DNA of 17,871 nucleotides from NCBI GenBank assembly GCA_964371995.1, contig CAYJPG010000054.1, positions 1 to 17,871 of the forward strand. The letters run 5' to 3'. Shown piece after piece: positions 7,598 to 14,113 of this stretch. Below the pieces are notes generated by a model, which ran no database searches, was not told the DNA's origin, and saw only the letters and a program-made list of their open reading frames with translations. The translations under genes and the position numbers were made by a program. The DNA comes from SHZI01 sp964371995 (GTDB taxonomy: Bacteria; Pseudomonadota; Gammaproteobacteria; Steroidobacterales; GCA-2729495). How positions within the stretch are numbered: the first letter of the stretch is position 1; each line of letters opens with the position of its first letter.

Positions 7598-8584
7598 ATG
7601 CTGAAATCGGCACGTTTGCTACTGCTGACCCTGGGCGCACTCAGCATCGGGTCGCTGCTGCTTGCCCTGCTGGTCGGTAGCAGCGCAGCCGGACCTGACG
7701 CTTTGCTGAGCTGGTGGTCAGGAACCACAGATCCCGAAGCGCTCGAGGTCTTGCTCCGTCTGCGCCTGCCGCGGGCACTCGCCGCCTTTGGTACCGGAGC
7801 AGCTCTGGCGGTGGCTGGCGCGCTCATGCAGGTCTTGCTGCGCAACCCGCTGGCAGATCCCTACGTACTCGGCACTTCCAGCGGCGCAGCAGTGACCGCG
7901 CTGGGCGCCATGCTGCTCGGGGCATCCGGCCTGACGGTAGACGCTGCCGCCTTCGCCGGTGCGCTCGGCAGTACCTTGCTGGTATTCAGTCTGGCGCGCG
8001 GCACGAGCACGTGGAACGGAAACCGGCTTCTGTTGACCGGTATCGTCGTCGCTTCAGGCTGGAGTGCCGTGGTCAGTCTGATGCTGGCCATCAGTCCTGA
8101 TACGAAACTTCGCGGCATCATCTTCTGGCTGATGGGTGATTTCGCATTTGTCGAACAGCCAGGCTCGATCCTGCTCGTGGCAACCATCGGTGTTGCCGGC
8201 GGAATATTCCTGGCCAGAACCCTGGACGTACTCGGCACGGGCGACAGTCAGGCCGCTCTGCTGGGCCTGGAGGTCAAACGTACGCGTTCGATCGTTTACG
8301 CGCTGAGTTCATTGCTGACTGCGGTAGCTGTCACGACCGCCGGCGTGGTTGGCTTCGTGGGCCTGATCGTGCCGCATTTCATACGTCTGGCAGGCGGCAC
8401 CAGCCATCGCAGCGTAATTCCCGCCTCTGCGCTCGCCGGCGGCACGCTGCTGGTGGTTGCTGACACGCTGGCCCGTACCGTTCTTGCACCTCAGCAGCTT
8501 CCGGTCGGTGCGATTACCGCAGCAGTCGGCGTGCCGGCATTCCTGTTTCTGCTCCGGCGCGATACCAGAGGCCGCAACGCCTGA
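7598..8584 (+). CDS. btuC: Cobalamin-type ABC transporter permease (FecCD/BtuC family)
   Basis: Inner-membrane permease of a type II (BtuCD-like) ABC importer. The 328-residue product is hydrophobic throughout, with roughly ten expected membrane helices, and carries family signatures: RLRLPRALAAFGTGAALAV, RNPLADPYVLGTSSGA, ALLGLEVKRTRS (coupling-helix side), VGFVGLIVPHFIRL and QLPVGAITAAVGVPAFL. The frame is open from 7523, but ATG 7598 gives the expected short N-terminus before helix 1 and has GGA five bases upstream. The FecCD family also moves ferric siderophores and heme. Cobalamin is inferred from the nearby btuD-like ATPase, B12 riboswitch, btuB and adenosyltransferase. No riboswitch lies directly upstream. 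It is convergent with tyrA, 5 bases downstream. Confidence 0.88.
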   Translation: MLKSARLLLLTLGALSIGSLLLALLVGSSAAGPDALLSWWSGTTDPEALEVLLRLRLPRALAAFGTGAALAVAGALMQVLLRNPLADPYVLGTSSGAAVTALGAMLLGASGLTVDAAAFAGALGSTLLVFSLARGTSTWNGNRLLLTGIVVASGWSAVVSLMLAISPDTKLRGIIFWLMGDFAFVEQPGSILLVATIGVAGGIFLARTLDVLGTGDSQAALLGLEVKRTRSIVYALSSLLTAVAVTTAGVVGFVGLIVPHFIRLAGGTSHRSVIPASALAGGTLLVVADTLARTVLAPQQLPVGAITAAVGVPAFLFLLRRDTRGRNA

Positions 8585-8589
8585 CGCCG

Positions 8590-9678
8590 CTAGCGCCGGC
8601 TGAGGAGATAGTTTCGACCCTGCTCCATCAGTTTTACGAAAGCGGCTTCATCGCGATTGCGGATGATCGCCGCTATCCGGCCGACAGCCGCCTGCAACTC
8701 CTCGATGACCGCCAGCCCGTAGGGATTCCGGGACTGGATCGAAAAATAGAGCTGCGGGCTTTCCTCGGCGACCCGCCCGGCAACCTCCAGTTGCGAGTCA
8801 AAGGTCGTACTGGAGATATCGGCGAGCTTCGGCACCGTCTCGCCGCTATCGGCGAGCGCAGTAAAGAAGGCGATATTGAGCGCATGAGACAAGCCGAGGA
8901 CATAAGCCATCAGCCGGTCGTGCTCATCGATATCCATGCGGATCCGGGCCGCCATCGTGGGGGCAAAGAGCTGGGTCGCTTCAGTGGTTGCTTCGGGACA
9001 GCCTGAATCCAGAAAAAGCACGTGACGGCCTGACAGCAGTTCGGTGTCCGGACCGAACATCGGATGAATTGATGTGACCCTGCTGCCCCCGGCGGCAAGC
9101 TCTTTCAGCCTGTCGATGAACGGCGATTTCAGCGAACCGATATCGAAGATCAGGCCACTGCGTTTGCGCACGCCGAGTTCATGGAGGATATCGGCCATAC
9201 AGTCGATCGGCGCAGAGACCACGGTGATCGCAAAGCTGTCCGGCGTGTCGCTCCAGTCCGGAACATGCTTGAATCCGGCGAGAGGGCCAGCCGGATCTGC
9301 CACAGTGACATCGAAGCCCTGGGAGTGCAGAAACTCGGCAAACCAGCGACCCATCTTGCCACTGCCGCCGATCACCAGCACCGGCTTGCCCGAGCCCTGA
9401 CCTTCGGCGCGCACACGCGCCTGCTCCTGGTTGGTGAGCGATGACCGGATCAGCAGACTGAAAAGCGCCTCGGCAAGCCCTGCCGGTACCCCGAGCCCGA
9501 TGGCTGACAACCTGGCCTGGTCCAGCACCTGCTTCTCACGCGCGAAGTCCCGGGTAGGCCGGCCTGAGGCCCGCTTCCAGGCGCCGATCTCGCCAGAGAG
9601 CCGCTGACGCTCGGCTACCAGCTCCAGAATCTGCCGGTCAATCGCTGACAGCTGATTACGCAGTTGCTCAAGGTCCAT
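8590..9678 (-). CDS. tyrA: Bifunctional chorismate mutase/prephenate dehydrogenase (T-protein)
   Basis: Tyrosine biosynthesis: chorismate to prephenate, then NAD-dependent oxidative decarboxylation to 4-hydroxyphenylpyruvate. Residues 1-90 are an AroQ-type chorismate mutase whose active-site residues line up with E. coli as R7, R24, K35 and E48. Residues 98-362 are the dehydrogenase: the NAD-binding VLVIGGSGKMG (100-110) and HPMFGPD with catalytic-type H205 (E. coli H197). Length (362) is close to E. coli TyrA (373). ATG 9678 has only weak ribosome-site matches (AGG two bases upstream, GGA about nine). A weak promoter candidate, TTGAAC (9722-9727)-18-TCATAA (9698-9703), lies upstream on the minus strand. 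It sits inverted between btuC and btuD, with no functional link to them. Confidence 0.95.
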   Translation of the reverse strand: MDLEQLRNQLSAIDRQILELVAERQRLSGEIGAWKRASGRPTRDFAREKQVLDQARLSAIGLGVPAGLAEALFSLLIRSSLTNQEQARVRAEGQGSGKPVLVIGGSGKMGRWFAEFLHSQGFDVTVADPAGPLAGFKHVPDWSDTPDSFAITVVSAPIDCMADILHELGVRKRSGLIFDIGSLKSPFIDRLKELAAGGSRVTSIHPMFGPDTELLSGRHVLFLDSGCPEATTEATQLFAPTMAARIRMDIDEHDRLMAYVLGLSHALNIAFFTALADSGETVPKLADISSTTFDSQLEVAGRVAEESPQLYFSIQSRNPYGLAVIEELQAAVGRIAAIIRNRDEAAFVKLMEQGRNYLLSRR

Positions 9679-9703
9679 CGCCTGAAATCCGGGCTTTTTA
9701 TGA

Positions 9704-10022
9704 AGGCGCAGAGCCTAACGGGTTCAATGGCCCGAGAACAGGCAGACCAGCCCGTGGGCGTTGAAATTCTTTACACATCAGCGGGCCGACCGGGCCACTA
9801 AATCGCTATTCCACCCCTTATTGCGAGGCCATGCAGGCAGGCCGTTGGAACCCGGAGCAGGCCGCATCAGCAATAGTCCAGTGCCCCAGTGACTTGCATG
9901 AAATGCTGTGTGCCGGCCTTGTAGCGATTGTGTCGGGTTGCTTTACATGCTGGCGCTCTTTAGTCTGAAATCAGGCCACGAAGTTTTGCTATCTAGCTGA
10001 ACAGCTGGCCCTTTTCAGGTGG
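9704..10022 (+). other. Intergenic region without a recognisable gene; possible enhancer region for the sigma-54 promoter
   Basis: No ORF with coding character, tRNA or known RNA was recognised here. It lies immediately upstream of the sigma-54 element, so activator sites would be expected at about -80 to -150, roughly 9900-9970. That part holds a short inverted repeat (GCATGAAATGC, 9895-9905) and two related segments, TGTGTGCCGG and TGTGTCGGG. I could not match any of these to a named activator, and their role is conjecture. Confidence 0.3.
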
Positions 10023-10038
10023 CGGCACAGTACTTGCT
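10023..10038 (+). promoter_or_regulatory. sigma-54 (RpoN) -24/-12 promoter element
   Basis: CGGCACAGTACTTGCT matches the RpoN consensus TGGCACG-N4-TTGCT at all but two of its 12 specified positions. The invariant GG (10024-10025) and GC (10036-10037) are separated by exactly 10 bases. The predicted start is about 10049. It points at the A-rich candidate RNA and then btuD. Sigma-54 promoters need an AAA+ activator; none is encoded in this window. Confidence 0.65.
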
Positions 10039-10063
10039 GCTCTATCTGCGCTTGGTTTCAGTG

Positions 10064-10171
10064 ATGTACGCGGGGCTCGATATCTTTAACCAGACATCAG
10101 AGCCAGAAGACGCAAACAAGAAGAAGAACAAAAAACAATTAGAAGTAAATGCGGCAAGAAAATCAGAATAA
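10064..10171 (+). CDS. Possible 35-residue Lys/Asn-rich small protein (uncertain)
   Basis: An ATG-started frame lies wholly inside the candidate RNA, beginning MYAGLDIFNQTSEPEDA and continuing with a basic NKKKNKK stretch, and ends at tandem TAA TAA. It is composed of sense codons for a charged, soluble peptide with no membrane segment or recognised motif. Against it: no Shine-Dalgarno is visible before the ATG (CTTGGTTTCAGTG), and the AAN repeats continue beyond the stop codons, suggesting the RNA sequence itself is what matters. I cannot assign a function. Confidence 0.22.
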   Translation: MYAGLDIFNQTSEPEDANKKKNKKQLEVNAARKSE

Positions 10172-10237
10172 TAAAGCCACCACAGACTGACGTGCACACT
10201 GAGACCTGATTCGCGACAACAACAAAAACCCGTATAA

Positions 10238-10264
10238 GCCCCGCTTCACGCGGGGTTTTTTTTT
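10238..10264 (+). terminator. Strong intrinsic terminator
   Basis: CCCCGC (10239-10244), a TTCAC loop (10245-10249) and GCGGGG (10250-10255) form a perfect 6-bp GC stem, followed by nine T (10256-10264). It ends the candidate small RNA 47 bases before the btuD start codon, so btuD would need readthrough or its own promoter. Confidence 0.9.
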
Positions 10265-10311
10265 GCGTCATAGTCCCGCATGCCCGGCTCACATATAGCG
10301 GTAGTACCGGA

Positions 10312-11073
10312 ATGCTCAAATGCGAAAAGCTCAGCATCGTCATCGGCGGACGGACCCTCGTCCGTGAACTTTCACTGGAACTGGGCAAAGGTGAGCTGAT
10401 CGGCATGCTCGGCCCAAACGGGGTCGGCAAGACGCTGAGCCTGCATACGCTGGCCGGACTGCTGCCGCCGACGACCGGCACCGTCCTGCTGGACGGCGAG
10501 GAAATAAGCCGGCTGAGCCGTCGCCAGGTTGCCCGCCGGCTCGGCTTGCTGCTGCAGGATGACGCCGAAAGTTTCCCGGCTACTGTCAGCGATACCGTAC
10601 TGATGGGCCGTCACCCGCATCTGGGTCCGCTGGCCGGTGAGTCGGCGACCGACTGCGCTCTCGCCGACCGTGCCATGGCGGCGATGGACCTCAGCGGTTC
10701 TGGCCACCGCAGCGTTGCAACGCTGTCTGGCGGAGAGCGCCGGCGCGTCGCTATCGCGCGGCTGCTGACCCAGGATCCGGCCGTCATGCTGCTGGATGAG
10801 CCGGTCAACCACCTGGACCCCCGTCACCAGGTAGCGGCCCTGAAATACTTCAGGGAGCGGGCAAACAATGGTGCGGGTGTCCTCATGAGCCTGCATGACT
10901 CTGCGCTGGCGATGCGCCATACGGACCGCGCTTTACTGCTTTACGGCGATGGCAGCTGGCAACTGGGCAGCGCGTCTGCGGTACTCACGGCCGGTAATCT
11001 GGAACGTCTCTTCAATACCCCGTATCAGCAGTTCGACAGCGCGAACGGTGCCTCGGTGCTGTTGCCGGACTGA
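10312..11073 (+). CDS. btuD: Cobalamin-type ABC transporter ATP-binding protein (BtuD/FepC family)
   Basis: Cytoplasmic ATPase that powers a BtuC-type importer. The 253-residue product has all ABC elements: Walker A GPNGVGKT (34-41), Q-loop LLLQDD (Q82), signature LSGGE (138-142), Walker B AVMLLDEP (157-164), D-loop NHLD and H-loop H195 (SLHD). It resembles the siderophore/B12 importer subfamily. Cobalamin is inferred because btuD is followed at once by a B12 riboswitch and btuB. ATG 10312 is the natural start, with GGTAG about seven bases upstream. No convincing sigma-70 promoter lies in the 47 bases after the upstream terminator. Its partner permease (7598-8584) is separated from it by tyrA. 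Confidence 0.9.
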   Translation: MLKCEKLSIVIGGRTLVRELSLELGKGELIGMLGPNGVGKTLSLHTLAGLLPPTTGTVLLDGEEISRLSRRQVARRLGLLLQDDAESFPATVSDTVLMGRHPHLGPLAGESATDCALADRAMAAMDLSGSGHRSVATLSGGERRRVAIARLLTQDPAVMLLDEPVNHLDPRHQVAALKYFRERANNGAGVLMSLHDSALAMRHTDRALLLYGDGSWQLGSASAVLTAGNLERLFNTPYQQFDSANGASVLLPD

Positions 11074-11091
11074 GACCCGGACTTCTGCTGA

Positions 11092-11120
11092 TTGACCATT
11101 GGTGCTGCGGCGCTTATCGT
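11092..11120 (+). promoter_or_regulatory. sigma-70 promoter for the riboswitch-btuB transcript
   Basis: TTGACC (11092-11097), a 17-base spacer and TATCGT (11115-11120) lie 18 bases after the btuD stop. The predicted start, near 11127, falls almost exactly where the riboswitch P1 helix begins (11130), which supports both calls. Confidence 0.6.
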
Positions 11121-11129
11121 GCGCACGTT

Positions 11130-11353
11130 CCTGCCGGTGCCTGAAGGTTTTCCAACCCGAGGGTTCAACGGGAAGTGCGGTGAGTCTGCCCGGACGATAC
11201 CAGCAGACAAAGCCGCCGCTGCCCCCGCAACGGTAAGCGCAGGATCAGGGCGCATCACATCAGCCACTGTGCGATTTCGCATGGGAAGGCGATGCTCCCC
11301 GGAGGTTCTGATACAGAATTTCCCCCGCGCGAGCCCGTATACCGGCCGGCAGG
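11130..11353 (+). promoter_or_regulatory. Cobalamin (adenosylcobalamin) riboswitch
   Basis: The terminal helix P1 is a perfect 8-bp pair, CCTGCCGG (11130-11137) with CCGGCAGG (11346-11353). Inside are the conserved core blocks of class I B12 riboswitches: GGTGCCTGAAGG, GGGAAG with CGGTGAGTCTGCCC, GCCGCTGCCCCCGCAACGGT followed by AAGC, CAGCCACTGTGC with GGGAAGGCGATGC, and the 3' B12-box-like GAGCCCGTATACCGGCC. It is about 224 nt long. It should switch off btuB, and perhaps the genes downstream, when cobalamin is plentiful. Confidence 0.95.
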
Positions 11354-11546
11354 TGTCATCGGATCGTCAGGTCTCGGAGGGAGACTGCGTGACGGTACGA
11401 GCCCTGTCGGCTGCGCTTTCTGAGCGCTCTGCCTTGGCCTGTCCGTACGATGTCAGCAGCGGCAAATGCCGCCGGCTGGCCTGTTCCTTCTGCTCCCTGA
11501 CGTACACAGCAATCGCGCTCGGGTGTGAGCGCGCGGGGAGTTTTTC
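11354..11546 (+). promoter_or_regulatory. Long expression platform between the riboswitch and btuB
   Basis: This 193-base leader holds no gene. The btuB ribosome site is GGGGAG (11535-11540), six bases before GTG 11547. A 7-bp hairpin (CGCGCTC 11514-11520 with GAGCGCG 11527-11533) abuts it. CTCCCT (11493-11498) can pair with this ribosome site (one G-U) or with AGGGAG (11378-11383), which itself can be hidden in a small hairpin (GTCTC 11371-11375 with GAGAC 11381-11385). No T tract follows a stable hairpin, so control at translation initiation is more likely than termination. The pairing scheme is inference. Confidence 0.55.
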
Positions 11547-13484
11547 GTGCGTACTTTCAGTTTCGTTTCGTGCCTGCTTGCCGCCATCACGGCCACTGCT
11601 GCCGCAAAAGCCGCAGACCGCGTACCTGAAACCATCGTTGTCACCGCATCCCGCATACCGGTGCCGCTGTCAACGGTTGGCAGTTCCATCACCGTCATCA
11701 ATCGCGAGCAGATCGAGCATCGCGAGTCGGCATTTGCCATCGACATGCTGCGCGATGTACCAGGCGTTGCGATCAGCCAGTCCGGAAGCGTCGGCTCGCA
11801 GACACAGATCCGCATGCGCGGCGCCGAAGCAAACCAGATACTCGTGCTCATCGATGGCATCGAAGCCAACGATCCGGCCGGCAACGCGGAGTTTGCCTTT
11901 GAAAACCTGGGCACCTGGGATATCGACCGCATCGAAGTGGTCCGCGGCGCCCAGAGTGGACTCTGGGGCAGCGATGCCCTCGCCGGGGTCATCAACGTCA
12001 TCACGCGTCGGCCGGAAGAGGAGTTGTCCGTCAGCGGCTTTGGCGAAGGCGGAGCATTCAATACCTGGTCTGCCGGCACACGCATCAGCGGTGCGGTGCT
12101 CGGCACGCGTGCCGGACTGTCCTTCTCTACCATTGATTCAGACGGGTCCAACAGTTCGCGCACCGGCAGCGAGGACGACGGCTACCGGAACAGAACCGCA
12201 AGCCTGTCTGTAGACGCCAGCCCTGCCAGCAATCTCGGCCTGGAATTCAACGGGCGATATTCAGACATCCACAAGGAATACGACAGCATCGACTACCTGA
12301 CGGGACTACCGCGCGACACCCTCGATGAGACCGATATGTCACTCGGCTACTTCGGTGCCAAAGGGACCCTCAAGCTTGCGGACGATCGCTGGATTCAGTC
12401 CCTGCGCACCGGATGGACGCGCAGCGATACGGACAACTCAAACGAGTTCGGCGCCAACGGCTCGACCAACGCCGACCGGTATGCGCTGTACTACCAGTCC
12501 ACGTACTACTTCACGCCAGCCAGCCACGATTCTGCTGGCAACGCACTGACGGTCGCCGTGGATCACGAACGCGAAGACTTCAGCCAGCGCGGCACGCCAA
12601 CCGAATGGGGCGATCCCAACCAGGATCAGAGCGAGCGCAACACGGCGCTCATTGCCGAGGGCATTTTCAGTCCGCTGGCACGGGTCTCCGTATCGCTCAG
12701 TATCCGCCGTGACGACAACAGCAGCTTCGAAAACATCAATACTTACCGGGCCACCACGGCCTGGGCGAACGAAACGACCGGCACACGCCTGCGCGCAGCG
12801 ATCGGCGAAGGTCAGAAGGCGCCGACCTTCATCGAGCGTTACGGCTATTTCCCCGGCCAGTTCAGTGGCAACCCGGATCTCAAGCCGGAGCATTCGACGG
12901 CCTGGGAACTCGGCATCGATCAGGCATTTGTCAGCGTTGGAGCAAGCGTGGGCATCACCTGGTTCCACGCAAACCTGAAAGACGAGATCTACGGTTACGC
13001 CTTCGATCCGGAGAGCTTTCAGACCACGGCGACCAACCTGCCCGGTACCAGCAAGCGCCGTGGTGTCGAACTTACGGGAATGGCGCGGCTGTCGCCGGGT
13101 CTGAAAGTCTCGGCCACCTACACCTATACGGATGCGACGGAACCGGACGCGGTCACCGGCGCAAAGCTGCGCGAGATCCGGCGCCCTCGACACGCCGGCA
13201 GCCTCGGTGCGGACTGGAGTTCGCGGGACGGGCGCATGGAACTGGACGCCAGGCTGAGCTACACGGGAAGCCGCAGCGACGACTACTGGCCGCCCTCTTT
13301 CATCAAGGAAGTCGTCGAGCTGGGCGCCTACAAACTGGTCAGCCTTGCCGCGACATATCGCCTGAACGATGCAACCCGTATCTACACGCGCATCGACAAC
13401 CTGTTCGACACGTCCTATGAGGACGTCTACGGCTACAACACACCGGGCATCGGTGCTTACGCAGGCCTGCGCTTCGACTTCTGA
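11547..13484 (+). CDS. btuB: TonB-dependent vitamin B12 outer-membrane receptor
   Basis: Outer-membrane active transporter for cobalamin, energised by TonB-ExbBD. The 645-residue product has a signal peptide (about 1-23, MRTFSFVSCLLAAITATAAA), a TonB box region (ETIVVTAS, 28-35), a plug domain (to about 150: DMLRDVPGVAI, QIRMRGAEANQILVLIDG, VRGAQSGLWGSDALAGVINV) and a 22-strand-type barrel ending in LRFDF with terminal Phe, the OMP assembly signal. Plug motifs follow E. coli BtuB closely; an acidic loop (GSEDDGYRN) resembles its calcium-binding region. GTG 11547 is the start: GGGGAG lies six bases upstream, and an in-frame TGA at 11526 excludes earlier starts. It follows a B12 riboswitch, which settles substrate identity. 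Confidence 0.95.
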   Translation: MRTFSFVSCLLAAITATAAAKAADRVPETIVVTASRIPVPLSTVGSSITVINREQIEHRESAFAIDMLRDVPGVAISQSGSVGSQTQIRMRGAEANQILVLIDGIEANDPAGNAEFAFENLGTWDIDRIEVVRGAQSGLWGSDALAGVINVITRRPEEELSVSGFGEGGAFNTWSAGTRISGAVLGTRAGLSFSTIDSDGSNSSRTGSEDDGYRNRTASLSVDASPASNLGLEFNGRYSDIHKEYDSIDYLTGLPRDTLDETDMSLGYFGAKGTLKLADDRWIQSLRTGWTRSDTDNSNEFGANGSTNADRYALYYQSTYYFTPASHDSAGNALTVAVDHEREDFSQRGTPTEWGDPNQDQSERNTALIAEGIFSPLARVSVSLSIRRDDNSSFENINTYRATTAWANETTGTRLRAAIGEGQKAPTFIERYGYFPGQFSGNPDLKPEHSTAWELGIDQAFVSVGASVGITWFHANLKDEIYGYAFDPESFQTTATNLPGTSKRRGVELTGMARLSPGLKVSATYTYTDATEPDAVTGAKLREIRRPRHAGSLGADWSSRDGRMELDARLSYTGSRSDDYWPPSFIKEVVELGAYKLVSLAATYRLNDATRIYTRIDNLFDTSYEDVYGYNTPGIGAYAGLRFDF

Positions 13485-13537
13485 GGGTGTGAGGTCCTGC
13501 GCATCCGGTTACACTCGGTCGCGCCAGAGGAGACGCC

Positions 13538-14089
13538 ATGGGCAACCGGCTGACGAAAATCTATACGCGCACGGGCGATGACGGCACTACCGGGCTTGGC
13601 ACGGGTGAGCGGGTCCGCAAGGACAGTGCCCGGGTAGAGGCCTATGGCACGGTCGATGAACTCAATTGCTGCATCGGCCTCGTACTGGCAAGTCCGGAGC
13701 TATCGTCGCTGATCAGCGACAGTCTGCAAGCCATACAGCACCGGCTGTTCGATCTGGGCGGTGAACTCGCCGTACCGGGCCGCAACGTGATCCTCGCAGA
13801 GGACACCGCCGGTCTCGAAAACCTGCTGGACGCCCTCAACGCCGAACTGCCGGCGCTCCGGGATTTTGTCTTGCCGGGTGGCACGCCCGCGGCAGCCGCG
13901 TGCCATCTTGCGCGCGCTGTGTGCCGTCGGGCTGAACGGCGGCTGCTGAGCCTGCAGCTGACGGATACCATCAACCCGGAAGCGCTGCGCTACCTGAACC
14001 GCCTGTCTGACCTGCTGTTCGTCATGTCGCGTGTGCTGTGCAGGACCAGCGGCGGCGCAGAGATCATCTGGAAAGCGCGCGGCAAATAG
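13538..14089 (+). CDS. Cob(I)alamin adenosyltransferase, PduO type
   Basis: Transfers the adenosyl group of ATP to cob(I)alamin, giving adenosylcobalamin. The 183-residue product has the PduO/MMAB signatures: N-terminal TRTGDDGTTGLG (10-21), RVEAYGTVDELN (32-43), FVLPGGTPAAAACHLARAVC (110-129) with RRAER, and a C-terminal YLNRLSDLLFVMSR. ATG 13538 is preceded by AGAGGAG at ideal spacing. It starts 53 bases after btuB, probably in the same riboswitch-controlled transcript, so imported corrinoid is converted to coenzyme form. It is not of the CobA/BtuR type. Confidence 0.94.
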   Translation: MGNRLTKIYTRTGDDGTTGLGTGERVRKDSARVEAYGTVDELNCCIGLVLASPELSSLISDSLQAIQHRLFDLGGELAVPGRNVILAEDTAGLENLLDALNAELPALRDFVLPGGTPAAAACHLARAVCRRAERRLLSLQLTDTINPEALRYLNRLSDLLFVMSRVLCRTSGGAEIIWKARGK

Positions 14090-14113
14090 ACCCGCCCATG
14101 TCCCGAGGCCGGA

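Larger units (their letters stand above)
10049..10264 (+). ncRNA. Candidate sigma-54-dependent A-rich small RNA (CrcZ-like Hfq/Crc decoy) or btuD leader
   Basis: Inferred transcript of about 215 nt from the sigma-54 start to the terminator. It is strikingly A-rich in an otherwise GC-rich region and carries repeated Hfq distal-face/Crc-type AAN motifs. There are seven consecutive AAN triplets at 10115-10135 (AACAAGAAGAAGAAC then AAAAAA), AATAATAAA at 10167-10175, and AACAACAAAAA at 10218-10228. AAnAAnAA repeats, a sigma-54 promoter and a terminator are the defining traits of Pseudomonas CrcZ/CrcY, which titrate Hfq-Crc during catabolite repression release. I recognise no primary-sequence homology, only architecture. 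Alternatives are a btuD leader with an attenuator, or an mRNA for the 35-codon ORF inside it. Confidence 0.5.

Noticed and set aside
9700..9800. T-loop-like GGGTTCAATGG suggesting a tRNA remnant
   Set aside because: No acceptor, D or anticodon arm can be folded around it, and the T-arm itself pairs poorly.
10086..10481. 131-codon minus-strand ORF across the candidate RNA and the start of btuD
   Set aside because: It runs antisense through the terminator and the btuD Walker A region. Its T-rich complement gives Phe/Leu/Ser-rich sequence without a motif, so it is better explained as a shadow.
7598..11073. Reading btuC/btuD as a ferric-siderophore or heme importer
   Set aside because: The families cannot be separated by motif alone, but the B12 riboswitch, btuB and adenosyltransferase beside btuD make cobalamin the better call. 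The permease assignment carries the remaining doubt.
11389..12213. Frame opened by GTG 11389 with a strong GGAGGGAG site, running 275 codons into btuB
   Set aside because: It overlaps most of the btuB signal peptide and plug in another frame, has low-complexity Ser/Arg/Pro-rich composition with no motif, and btuB has clear coding evidence there. The ribosome-site-like sequence is kept only as a regulatory candidate.
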